Positions 1 through 7,270 of a stretch of 36,692 nt of DNA are shown piece after piece; the stretch's first letter is position 1, and the number at the start of each line of letters is the position of its first letter. The notes under the pieces are model-generated. The model was not told the origin of the DNA and searched no databases. It saw nothing but the letters and a program-made list of their open reading frames with translations. This stretch comes from an uncultured Erysipelotrichaceae bacterium (GTDB lineage Bacteria > Bacillota_I > Bacilli_A > RFN20 > CAG-826). The stretch spans positions 1 to 36,692 of the forward strand of contig OMVV01000008.1 in NCBI GenBank assembly GCA_900314585.1, read 5' to 3'. Made by a program: the position numbers and the translations under genes.

Positions 1-48
1 CTGAGTCCAGTTCAATATAGGATTCAGTCCCTTCAACAGTCTACTTAG
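1..48 (+). CDS. IS3-family transposase OrfB, C-terminal fragment (5' end outside window)
   Basis: Frame 1 reads LSPVQYRIQSLQQST followed by TAG at 46-48. The string SPVQYR is the conserved C-terminal signature of DDE integrase-type OrfB proteins of IS3-family elements, which usually end '..LKGLSPVQYR..' shortly before the stop codon. Only the last 15 residues are present, so the catalytic DDE core cannot be seen. The downstream sequence that looks like an IS right inverted repeat supports the call. Confidence 0.7.
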   Translation: MSPVQYRIQSLQQST

Positions 49-99
49 AAGTGATATGATTGTTGAAACGTTTCAGTCCAACATAATGGGTTCACTTCA
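1..99 (+). mobile_element. Right end of an IS3-family (IS150-like) insertion sequence, cut by the window edge
   Basis: The first 48 bases encode the last residues of an OrfB transposase. About 50 bp further on, the reverse complement of positions 60-99 begins TGAAGTGAACCCATTATG and continues into GTTGGAC. This closely resembles the terminal inverted repeats of IS3/IS150-type elements (TG...ACCCATTTTGTTGGAC pattern). The element would therefore end at about position 99 with the CA dinucleotide typical of the family. The left end lies outside the window, so target duplication and intactness cannot be judged. Family recognition is from memory of IS3 ends; no alignment was run. Confidence 0.75.
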
Positions 100-146
100 T
101 AAAGGACGACTTTTTAAATGAAATTTAAACAACTTTTAGAAATATG

Positions 147-2087
147 TTAAGCTGCTGATGGTAAGTAGTGAGTCATTAACGAGACGAATTGTGTAAAGGA
201 TAATTGCCCATATTTTGTGCAGCTTCCAACAATATCTGGATGAGCAGTTTTAACGTAATCAGGAATAGGTTCTTCAAAGAATGAAGCATCATAATGTTCT
301 AATGGCAATATTTCATCATCATGAAGACGTTTCATTGGATCGTTTTTCATGTGGTAAGTCAAATTATCGATCATTGCGTCAATTCCTTTAGAATCTCCCG
401 GATCAGATGTTCCTTTACCACCTAATTTATATGATTCACAGTTATAACCCGCAAAAGGATTGTCTGATTTATTTGGTTTTCCTTCAATCCACGGTTCACC
501 CTCTTCGATAAGCATATATTTCCAGGTTGGTTTAATTTCATCAGATGAATCGTACATATTCTCTTCGAAAGCATCGATCAGTTTTAGGTTGTTGACGGCT
601 TTACCTATATCTTTAATTGGAGTGTTCTCTGGAATCTTATTGATGAACTTAACGGATTCATAATCTTCCATAATATCGGAGACGTATAGTTTTTCTTCGA
701 TTTTATCAAAGAGAGCTTTACCATTACTGACTTCTTCATCTTTAACTTTCCAAAGGGCATCACCAATCTTTAAGTCCATGACATCACACACTAGTAAGGA
801 GTGGACCGAACTATCAAAATCGTTGATCTTTGTCTTTTTATTACAAGAGAGAATAAATAAGTCACTTCCCCACGTAATTGGGCGATGAATATCGTCGAAT
901 TCAATCATTTCAAGATTGTAAACCTTGGTTTTGTTATTATCATTAATTCTTTGTTTAACTCCATCAAGAGTAAAGTTAAATGCGCTATTTGAGGAATTAT
1001 AATCTGTAATAGTGATGCTTGCTTTGCCATCATATCGATCATTAATCTCATCATAAGTGCCTATAACATCTTTAAATGGGATGTAATCAGAGCGATGTCC
1101 ATAAGCATCAGAAATGACAAAATATTCGTAAATTGTCGGGTATTCTGGTGTTGTGTCATAGTGCATCACTTGATATGGAGCGACTAATTTGGGACCATTT
1201 GGATATTCTTCGGTTGAGTTATCAGCGCCTGCCATTTTCTTAAGAGCAGGAGAAGAATATGGAGGTTCGATAACATCGCTTACATAAAGATCATTAATAA
1301 CCTCATTAAGGTTTCCAATTGTTGCATCTTTTTTCTTCAACGCTTTCACAATTGCGGAGTCAGAAGATTTTTCTTCACCCATGATGGCGGATATTTTTAC
1401 GTCATCAAACGCACCATCTTTAGATAAATCATTAACCGTTTTATTAGCGATCGCTTTAAGGAATGCTGAATTATTAATTTCATCTTGACTAAACAAGGTG
1501 CTGATTTTCATCGTATCAATTTTCGATGATAGATAGTTTGGATCATTCATCAATGTACTTAATGTTTGTGGGATTTTATTTCCCTGTGCATCTAAAACGA
1601 AGTTTCCGTTTTCATCTGTTTGATAACAGAAGAACGCAATAACTGAGGATGGATTTTCTCCATCAGATAAAACATTGACAAGTTTTGCTTCATTGACACT
1701 TCCAAAAAGATTGTCACCAAGTTCCTCAAGCTTCCAAGTGTAAACTTCTTCTTTGGTGAGTTCACAACCCATGCCATTGAGTTCGTTTACAATGCTATCG
1801 ACATAATTATCAACAACTGGAGTGATATTCCTGATATCACCAATCGTATCAAACGACATCTTTCCCCCTATTGCATCGTTAACGATGTTAAGAACTGACT
1901 TGTTTGCATATTCTTCAGTTAAATATTCAGTGGCTTTATTACCTAATATTGTTTTTGGCTTAATTACTGCTGCGGCAGTTATGACACTTCCAACAATAAA
2001 AGCAACCCCCAAAAAGAAACCGCCAAGAACGCCAAGCAAAACCTTCCACCAGGTCCCACTTCCTTTGTTTTTATCAACGACAGGCAT
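147..2087 (-). CDS. Membrane-anchored extracellular protein of unknown function, 646 aa
   Basis: I do not recognise a named family. The start is the ATG at 2087, because it is preceded by a strong ribosome binding site (AAAGGGGGGATA, 2090-2103). A longer open frame to 2231 exists but has no such site. After a short charged cytoplasmic tip, residues about 16-42 form one hydrophobic helix, so the remaining 600 residues should lie outside the cell. The ectodomain is acidic and contains a degenerate repeated motif of the form L-x-V-S/C-D-V/I-M/I near residues 265-272, 426-434 and 467-474. Each copy follows a short amphipathic stretch, which suggests a repeated helical module. No catalytic motif is visible. 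The gene has no close co-directional neighbour and no clear terminator before the IS end at 99. Confidence 0.8.
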   Translation of the reverse strand: MPVVDKNKGSGTWWKVLLGVLGGFFLGVAFIVGSVITAAAVIKPKTILGNKATEYLTEEYANKSVLNIVNDAIGGKMSFDTIGDIRNITPVVDNYVDSIVNELNGMGCELTKEEVYTWKLEELGDNLFGSVNEAKLVNVLSDGENPSSVIAFFCYQTDENGNFVLDAQGNKIPQTLSTLMNDPNYLSSKIDTMKISTLFSQDEINNSAFLKAIANKTVNDLSKDGAFDDVKISAIMGEEKSSDSAIVKALKKKDATIGNLNEVINDLYVSDVIEPPYSSPALKKMAGADNSTEEYPNGPKLVAPYQVMHYDTTPEYPTIYEYFVISDAYGHRSDYIPFKDVIGTYDEINDRYDGKASITITDYNSSNSAFNFTLDGVKQRINDNNKTKVYNLEMIEFDDIHRPITWGSDLFILSCNKKTKINDFDSSVHSLLVCDVMDLKIGDALWKVKDEEVSNGKALFDKIEEKLYVSDIMEDYESVKFINKIPENTPIKDIGKAVNNLKLIDAFEENMYDSSDEIKPTWKYMLIEEGEPWIEGKPNKSDNPFAGYNCESYKLGGKGTSDPGDSKGIDAMIDNLTYHMKNDPMKRLHDDEILPLEHYDASFFEEPIPDYVKTAHPDIVGSCTKYGQLSFTQFVSLMTHYLPSAA

Positions 2088-2236
2088 AAAATATCCCCCC
2101 TTTATTGAAACGGCATAATTATCAATTAATCTTATAATAAATGATTTTAAATATACACGCCAGCAATACATAAGATGTGCACATATGTCTCGTTTAGATT
2201 TAATTTTGTTTTCATAATAAAAAAATATCAAAATTT

Positions 2237-2309
2237 CTATCCCATATTTATATTCATATTTCTATTTATTTAATACTATGTAGTTAACTAAATATAAATA
2301 TAGGGATAG
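2237..2309. repeat. 18-bp inverted repeat with AT-rich 36-bp spacer in the divergent intergenic region
   Basis: The left arm is 2237-2254 (CTATCCCATATTTATATT). The right arm is 2291-2309 and is its reverse complement with a single extra base (position 302 of the 2300 block unpaired). The right arm runs into TTTTT at 2310-2314. It lies between the (-) surface protein and the (+) small gene. It could be a hairpin terminator, an operator, or a MITE-like remnant. The sequence alone does not choose between these. Confidence 0.6.
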
Positions 2310-2356
2310 TTTTTGCGGCGAAAAAATAACCATTGATTATTATCTATTTTTGCTCC

Positions 2357-2362
2357 TATTAT
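2357..2362 (+). promoter_or_regulatory. Candidate -10 box (TATTAT) for the 2374 gene, leaderless arrangement
   Basis: TATTAT ends 11 nt before the ATG at 2374, and no Shine-Dalgarno lies between them. Initiation about 7 nt after the box would leave a 4-5 nt leader. The -35 region is not recognisable. This fits the pattern of the other first-in-unit genes here. Confidence 0.4.
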
Positions 2363-2373
2363 TAAAGCAATCT

Positions 2374-2748
2374 ATGGCGAAGAAAAAAGATTTAACTTAT
2401 GAAGAAAAGATGCTTGATGCTCTGACAATGCTTCCTAATCCTTTAGAAGATAAAAAGCATCGTATCCATATTTGTTTTGCCAATAACCGCGCAAGAAGTA
2501 ATGAAACGAGATTTGAACACATATCATCATATAGACATGATTTATATCCGGCCGACATCAGGAGGATAGCAAGACACATTAATAAATCAATAATGAAACA
2601 AGATGCCGAACGAAAAGATACCTACAATCTATATATCAAAAGAAATAATTACGGAAAGGAATATATTAAGATATCTTTGGAAATAGACTTCAGAAAATCA
2701 AACACCGGAATCGTTAAAACAATTTTTATCACAAGAAACATGAAATAA
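2374..2748 (+). CDS. Small basic protein, 124 aa; possibly a BECR-fold (phage-type RNase-like) domain
   Basis: The start is the first ATG (2374); an in-frame TTG at 2350 is less likely. The protein is basic (many K/R) and soluble, with no signal or membrane segment. The layout is a central R-F-E-H-I-S-S-Y-R-H motif (about residues 46-55), a helix D-I-R-R-I-A-R-H-I, then two strand-like blocks ending V-K-T-I-F-I-T. This order (His/Arg near a helix, then strands closing on a T-I-F/Y-x-T element) resembles the Barnase-EndoU-ColicinE5/D-RelE (BECR) nucleases found as phage or toxin domains. That assignment is inference from pattern only. No antitoxin-like partner lies next to it. It is followed at once by the ncRNA promoter. 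It could equally be an unrelated small DNA- or RNA-binding protein. Confidence 0.65.
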   Translation: MAKKKDLTYEEKMLDALTMLPNPLEDKKHRIHICFANNRARSNETRFEHISSYRHDLYPADIRRIARHINKSIMKQDAERKDTYNLYIKRNNYGKEYIKISLEIDFRKSNTGIVKTIFITRNMK

Positions 2749-2773
2749 TTATTCCAACATCTAAAAATGTTGT

Positions 2774-2779
2774 TATAAT
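2774..2779 (+). promoter_or_regulatory. Consensus -10 box (TATAAT) of the ncRNA
   Basis: A perfect TATAAT sits 4 nt before the base-paired 5' end of the structured RNA. The expected start is about 2784-2786. The -35 region is weak (TTCCAA at 2752-2757, spacer 16). Confidence 0.65.
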
Positions 2780-2783
2780 ACAG

Positions 2784-2951
2784 TTGTCAAGGGTGGAGAT
2801 GTACGTCCTCTTCCGCTAAGCAGTTATGCTGCCACCGGTGAGTAAACGTCAGCGTACGACCACGGCGCACCTCTTGTAGGTGGTACACAGCGATCCAGGA
2901 AACGCGCTGACCTGGTTGACAAACAATTAATGTCCAACGCGGACATTTTTT
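2784..2951 (+). ncRNA. Structured non-coding RNA of unidentified family with its own promoter and terminator
   Basis: This is a GC-richer island in AT-rich intergenic DNA. The ends pair: TTGTCAA (2784-2790) with TTGACAA (2916-2922). Other stems that I can draw are GGTGG (2792-2796) with CCACC (2832-2836), a hairpin AGCA-GTTA-TGCT inside it, a long-range stem GTCAGCG (2848-2854) with CGCTGAC (2905-2911), and within that CACCT-CTTGT-AGGTG. The result is a closing stem enclosing two arms, about 139 nt. It is followed by an intrinsic terminator (2930-2951). There is no credible open frame. I looked for the SRP hallmark (GGAAG...GCAGC), RNase P and tmRNA signatures and found none. 6S RNA also fits poorly because the structure branches. 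The opposite strand lacks a matching promoter/terminator pair. Confidence 0.7.
2930..2951 (+). terminator. Intrinsic terminator of the ncRNA
   Basis: Stem ATGTCC (2930-2935) with GGACAT (2941-2946), loop AACGC, then a run of T to 2951. Confidence 0.8.
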
Positions 2952-2969
2952 GTTACCAATTTTTCTAAC

Positions 2970-2995
2970 AAAAAAGGATGCAAGTTAATGCACCC
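2970..2995 (-). terminator. Intrinsic terminator of the MscS operon
   Basis: On the minus strand GGGTGCA (2995-2989) pairs with TGCATCC (2982-2976), followed by six T (2975-2970). It lies 22 nt past the MscS stop and faces the ncRNA terminator, so the two units end head to head. Confidence 0.8.
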
Positions 2996-3016
2996 TTTAA
3001 GTTTTTATTCAAGAGA

Positions 3017-4039
3017 CTATTTCTTGATTTCGATATCTTTTGAAAGATCTTTTTGTTCCTCGACAAATTCTTTAGCTTCATTTTTAACTTTGTTACTGAT
3101 TTTGCTCTTATCAGAACCTTCGTCATATGAAACAGTGACTTGTGGGAACGGAATGTTGATGTTGTTGTCATCAAAGACAATTTTGATTTCTCGATTGAGA
3201 TCTCTTTGAACTTGATAGATATTGGATTCTTTACATTTTGCAACAAAGAGTAAGTTCACTGAACTTTCAGCAAGTTCCGCAACACCTTTGTAGAATGGTC
3301 CTTCAACAATTGCTGGGATTTTTTCTTTAATTTTTGGTAAGTTTTCGGCAATGACCTTTTCGACTTTTTCGATACGATCACCATAGGACATACCAATATA
3401 GCACTTCGCAACGGAGAGTTCTTTGGTTTGGTTGATGATTGAACGAATGTCAGAGTTGTTGATGATTTTGATGTTTCCACCAGCGTCAACTAACTTAGTT
3501 GTTCTAATACCAATTGCTTTAACTTCACCTCTCCAACCATCGACGATAACGATATCACCAACTTGGAAGTCGCCTTCAAAGACGATGAAGATACCTGCAA
3601 GGATATCAGCGACTAATGCTTGTGAACCAAGACCTATAATCAAGGTTAACACTCCAGCAGAAGCAAGCATCATCGTTGTGTCTGCGCCCCAGGCCCATAA
3701 GATAAAGAATACAGAGCCAATTGCGATAACCCATTTAGCTAAGTTAAGAAGAAGCAATGTAACTGTAATTGTCTTCTTAGAGTCAAATGTGATTTTGGCA
3801 AGTAGTGAGAGAATCATACTTGCAGCGGCAGCGATGATGACAACTTGAACGGTTCTAATGATGGCAGGAATACCTCTAGTCATCATGTAGTTCACGAATT
3901 CGCCTTGACCTTCTTGATAGACGAAGATCGTCTCAGATCCGAAGATCTTTTTGTCGAATATGAATGAGACAATTACCCCAGCGGCAAATAGTCCAAATAC
4001 TACCCATCCGACAATTTTAATAATTTTTTTCTTATCCAT
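3017..4039 (-). CDS. MscS-family small-conductance mechanosensitive ion channel
   Basis: The 340-aa protein should sit in the cytoplasmic membrane and release ions or solutes under hypo-osmotic stress. Hydrophobic segments lie at about 9-28, 58-82, 90-118 and 122-150. The last is the pore helix, with the Gly/Ala-rich run GLGSQALVADILAGIFIVFE typical of MscS TM3. It leads into the beta domain (GDIVIVDGWRGEVKAIGIRTT, about 161-181), where V-x-x-I-G-I-R-T-T is a family signature. The C-terminal 60 residues are charged. The ATG at 4039 has a good Shine-Dalgarno (AGGAGG, 4052-4047, 7 nt spacing) placed immediately after the stop codon of the upstream InlB-repeat gene. The channel is therefore the second gene of a two-gene operon. 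Members of this large family differ in gating, so the exact physiological role is not known. Confidence 0.92.
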   Translation of the reverse strand: MDKKKIIKIVGWVVFGLFAAGVIVSFIFDKKIFGSETIFVYQEGQGEFVNYMMTRGIPAIIRTVQVVIIAAAASMILSLLAKITFDSKKTITVTLLLLNLAKWVIAIGSVFFILWAWGADTTMMLASAGVLTLIIGLGSQALVADILAGIFIVFEGDFQVGDIVIVDGWRGEVKAIGIRTTKLVDAGGNIKIINNSDIRSIINQTKELSVAKCYIGMSYGDRIEKVEKVIAENLPKIKEKIPAIVEGPFYKGVAELAESSVNLLFVAKCKESNIYQVQRDLNREIKIVFDDNNINIPFPQVTVSYDEGSDKSKISNKVKNEAKEFVEEQKDLSKDIEIKK

Positions 4040-4046
4040 AAAATAG

Positions 4047-4052
4047 CCTCCT
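4047..4052 (-). promoter_or_regulatory. Shine-Dalgarno of the MscS gene
   Basis: AGGAGG on the minus strand, 7 nt before the ATG and just after the upstream stop codon (4056-4054). It shows that operon-internal genes here use canonical ribosome binding sites, unlike the first genes of units. Confidence 0.75.
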
Positions 4053-4053
4053 T

Positions 4054-7000
4054 TTAGTTATAAATTTGGAAAGAATATAGTATATAGAAATTACTAATTG
4101 TATGTGATTCACCAGAAGCATCATCAAACATGAGAGTGACAGTGGTAACATGATTCTTCATTGCAGTAAGCAATCCTTCATAGTCATCAATTTCGAATTC
4201 AATGTATTCACCTAAAGGTGTGTCATTTTGACTTAAATCTAAATCTGTAGAGAATGTTTGTGACGTTGAATCAGAGAAGACATCAAAGATGAGCTTCACG
4301 CTTTGCATGCCTAAGCCACGATATGTTTCATCATCGCTATCGGCTGGCATACCAATAATTTGAATTGATGGATTTTCGCCTTCAACGAATGAAGAAAGTG
4401 AGAAGCCAAGGATTTCTCCTGCGCCTGCAAGCACCGCGTGTCTTGTGAAGCCAGGTTCAGCTATAACTTCGTTATTTTCATCTAAGAGTTGAAGTTCAAG
4501 ATAAGCGCCTTCATCTGGATTATAATCAGGAATAAGAACTTGAACCAATTCCATTCCACTATTGTGGAGGAATTCAGAAGGTTCACTGTTATAATTAAGT
4601 GTAAAGTTACTTCCATGGACTTCTTCGTTATAGTCAACCATATCGATGAACATTGGCAAGTAATAGTTTCCACCAATATATACAAGCGGCATATCAGTTT
4701 GATCACCTATAGGCACGTTGCCAATATAAGTGTTACGGTATTCATATTTAATTGATCTAGTTGGAGAGAAGCTACCATCAGCAATATCAGTCGTATATCC
4801 TTGTTGGGCGATTTGTGATGTGCCAAAGAGATGGTAATCAACCACTTCGTTTTCGTCTTGCCTCATCGCAACAAGAACGTTTTGTGGAAGTTCAATTGTC
4901 TCAAATGCAGAACCTGCTGAAGTATTTTCAAGATTGATCAAAACAGATTCCTCTAATCTTTCACCATTGCAATAGAAATACAACTCAAATTGTTTGTAAT
5001 CATCAGCGTTACTTATCGAATACGTGTATGAGAGTTGTCCTTGAGACATATCGATATAATCGACATGGAATGAAAGAGTGGTGGCTGGTTGCCATTGAGC
5101 ATAGAGAGTTATATCGGATTCGACCGGCATTTCTTCAAACATGTAAGTCAACGGTTGATCTTCTTCCATATAACACCATTCCATAAACTCGTAACCGTTA
5201 TAGGCTGGGTTGCTAGGTCTAGTTGCGTATTCACCTTCATTAACTTTTTGTGATGTAACTTCGCTGCCACCATTTGTATCAAATGTAACAGTGTATTGTG
5301 GAGCTGTTCCTTTTTCTTTCCATTGAGCCACTAAAGTGATGTCGGAAGAAAGACCAATTACAGTACCAACATCTAATAAGTCTTCTACGCTTTGTACCTT
5401 CCATCCGGCAAATTCGTATCCATCAGGAGCGGTAAAGCCAATAGTTTCAATATCTGGTAATTCTCTCTTATTTAAATTTCTTACTATGTAAGGACCGAAA
5501 CTACCACTTCCGCCATTGGCATCAAAATAAATATTAAATTCATTTTTAATCACCGGAGTTTCATAGACAAATTTTAAATAATTAAAAGATGCTAAACCGC
5601 TACCCTCATTATCTCTAGATAAACAGAAATATCTAGCATCAGGGTTGGTGCATTCAAATGTATAATCTTGAGCGAATTCAACTCTTTGTGTTTCGCCACC
5701 TTCGGTTACTCTTTCATAGATTGGACTTTCACTATAGACCATGTTGAGATCATAATCGACAGTTTTACTGTTTACTGTAATCGATTTTATTGGACCAGCA
5801 AATGGTGTAGTTGTAGAGATAAATCCGTCATAAAGGTACATATCTAGTGTTTCTTCATTTGAAGAATATGCAACGTTTGAATATTGGAATTCGATATCCA
5901 TTAATGTAACGCTTGAAATTTCTGTACTTGGTTGTTCTGGGAAGTAACTAAAGAAAGTTCTGTCCGCAGTAACTGTATTTTCTTGAGTTGGGAATTTACT
6001 CCATTGGGCCACTAAAGTCGTATCACTATCAACAACAATAGTTTCGCCAGGTTGGAGTGTTTCGCCTTCGCCATTTACTTGCCAGCCACCGAAGTAGACA
6101 TCATCATCCGGAACAAATATACAAACAGGAAGCGAGTATTCGCTACTAGGATCTAGTTCAAGTGAACTCATTGTTCCTGTACCGCCATTAGCGTCAAAAG
6201 TAAGTTTTAATTTATCGGCTGGTTGAGTGGCAACCCAGTTTGCAACAAGAGTTAAATCGGATGTTACTGGAGTTTCAAAATCATAGAGTTGATATTCTTC
6301 TCCAACAAGGATGTACCAACCATTAAATGTATAACCAGTCTTGGCCGGATCTTCTGGTTTAACAGCCTTTTCACCTGAGACAACACTTTGAGCAGCAACT
6401 TCACTTCCGCCATCGGAGTTGAAAGTAACTGTAAATGTAACAAATGGATCAGGTGTCTTAATATTTTCGCGATACAAAAAGTAGTTTTCCTGCGTAACGT
6501 CAATGACCGCTAACGCGTAATTGGTAGAAGGAGCGAGTTCTTCAAAATAACCTTCGTTAGGTCCTTCAACCAAAGGTTGAGTAGCAAGGAATTCTTTATC
6601 AGGATTTTCTAAAGAGATGATAACTTCATCTTCTCCGATTTCTTCGAGTTCAAGTTCATATTTAAGCGATATCGGTGTGATATCGAGATTATTCATTTTA
6701 CAACGAGCTTTAATGTAAAGGTTAATTCCAACTAAGGTTGATAATGTTGTAACCGAAACCATTGCGACACCAGCAATAGTAGCAACACTACCACTGGCGC
6801 TCGCACCAGCGCTCGCGGATGAAGCACTTGAAGAAGACCTGCTTCCTGAAGAACCGCCATTTGAACTTTCGGAGGATTTATTCTCTTCAAGTTCTTTTTG
6901 TTCTTCTTGTTTGCGCTCCTCCTCTTTTTCAGGAGCTTTGTTCTCATCGTTTGAAGCTGGGTTGTCGTTTACTTCATCACGGATTTGATCACGGTTATCA

Positions 7001-7107
7001 CTATACGAGGCGGATTCATTACTTGGTGTTGAGCCAAATTCAAAAGAAGGATTCTTTCCTTCGTTTGTAACCTTAACATAGTTATATTCGTCGTCGTAAC
7101 GAGCCAT
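4054..7107 (-). CDS. Large membrane-anchored surface protein with four InlB/Listeria-Bacteroides repeats, 1017 aa
   Basis: The N-terminus (1-106) is hydrophilic, acidic and Ser/Gly-rich and has no signal peptide. Residues 107-132 are a single transmembrane helix, so about 885 residues should be extracellular. A beta-rich, fibronectin-like segment (about 140-220) comes first. Four repeats of the InlB B-repeat/Flg_new type follow, at about 222-291, 297-372, 520-598 and 603-680. Each has the pattern V-T/Y-F-D/N-x-N/D-G-G ... G-Y-x-F-x-G/E-W ... D-x-T-L-V/Y-A-x-W. The last 330 residues are unrecognised and beta-rich. Such repeats occur in adhesins and cell-wall proteins of Firmicutes and Mollicutes. 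The ATG at 7107 lies 9 nt after a TATACT box with no Shine-Dalgarno. MscS follows 14 nt downstream in the same unit. Ligand and role are unknown. Confidence 0.88.
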   Translation of the reverse strand: MARYDDEYNYVKVTNEGKNPSFEFGSTPSNESASYSDNRDQIRDEVNDNPASNDENKAPEKEEERKQEEQKELEENKSSESSNGGSSGSRSSSSASSASAGASASGSVATIAGVAMVSVTTLSTLVGINLYIKARCKMNNLDITPISLKYELELEEIGEDEVIISLENPDKEFLATQPLVEGPNEGYFEELAPSTNYALAVIDVTQENYFLYRENIKTPDPFVTFTVTFNSDGGSEVAAQSVVSGEKAVKPEDPAKTGYTFNGWYILVGEEYQLYDFETPVTSDLTLVANWVATQPADKLKLTFDANGGTGTMSSLELDPSSEYSLPVCIFVPDDDVYFGGWQVNGEGETLQPGETIVVDSDTTLVAQWSKFPTQENTVTADRTFFSYFPEQPSTEISSVTLMDIEFQYSNVAYSSNEETLDMYLYDGFISTTTPFAGPIKSITVNSKTVDYDLNMVYSESPIYERVTEGGETQRVEFAQDYTFECTNPDARYFCLSRDNEGSGLASFNYLKFVYETPVIKNEFNIYFDANGGSGSFGPYIVRNLNKRELPDIETIGFTAPDGYEFAGWKVQSVEDLLDVGTVIGLSSDITLVAQWKEKGTAPQYTVTFDTNGGSEVTSQKVNEGEYATRPSNPAYNGYEFMEWCYMEEDQPLTYMFEEMPVESDITLYAQWQPATTLSFHVDYIDMSQGQLSYTYSISNADDYKQFELYFYCNGERLEESVLINLENTSAGSAFETIELPQNVLVAMRQDENEVVDYHLFGTSQIAQQGYTTDIADGSFSPTRSIKYEYRNTYIGNVPIGDQTDMPLVYIGGNYYLPMFIDMVDYNEEVHGSNFTLNYNSEPSEFLHNSGMELVQVLIPDYNPDEGAYLELQLLDENNEVIAEPGFTRHAVLAGAGEILGFSLSSFVEGENPSIQIIGMPADSDDETYRGLGMQSVKLIFDVFSDSTSQTFSTDLDLSQNDTPLGEYIEFEIDDYEGLLTAMKNHVTTVTLMFDDASGESHTISNFYILYSFQIYN

Positions 7108-7116
7108 ATTTGCCCT

Positions 7117-7122
7117 AGTATA
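7117..7122 (-). promoter_or_regulatory. -10 box (TATACT) for the InlB-repeat protein/MscS operon
   Basis: On the minus strand TATACT is followed by 9 nt and then the ATG at 7107. The transcript should begin within about 3 nt of the start codon. No clear -35. Confidence 0.6.
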
Positions 7123-7178
7123 TCATGTAAAACATTGTTTTAACAACAACTACTGATTACACTTATTTTTAAATCATC

Positions 7179-7203
7179 AAAAAAGCCCCGTTTTTCAAGA
7201 GGC
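7179..7203 (-). terminator. Intrinsic terminator of the lipoprotein hydrolase gene
   Basis: Minus-strand stem GCCTC (7203-7199) with GGGGC (7189-7185), one G-U pair, followed by six T (7184-7179). Confidence 0.7.
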
Positions 7204-7270
7204 ATTTATTCGTGATTTAGACAAATATATTCGAGATTTGTCGAGATTTTAGTAAACGCTAGATAGATAA

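Noticed and set aside
2088-2231. N-terminal extension of the first (-) gene to 2231 (48 extra residues)
   Set aside because: The ATG at 2087 has a strong ribosome binding site and begins a normal membrane-anchor N-terminus. The extension is basic, not protein-like, and approaches the inverted repeat.
2784-2922. SRP (4.5S) RNA
   Set aside because: The minus strand contains a short ACCAGGTCAG-like match to SRP RNA. The GGAAG tetraloop region and GCAGC are missing on both strands, and promoter and terminator support the plus strand.
3423-3848. Open frame of 141 codons on the plus strand
   Set aside because: It lies wholly inside the MscS gene in antisense, with no promoter or ribosome binding site.
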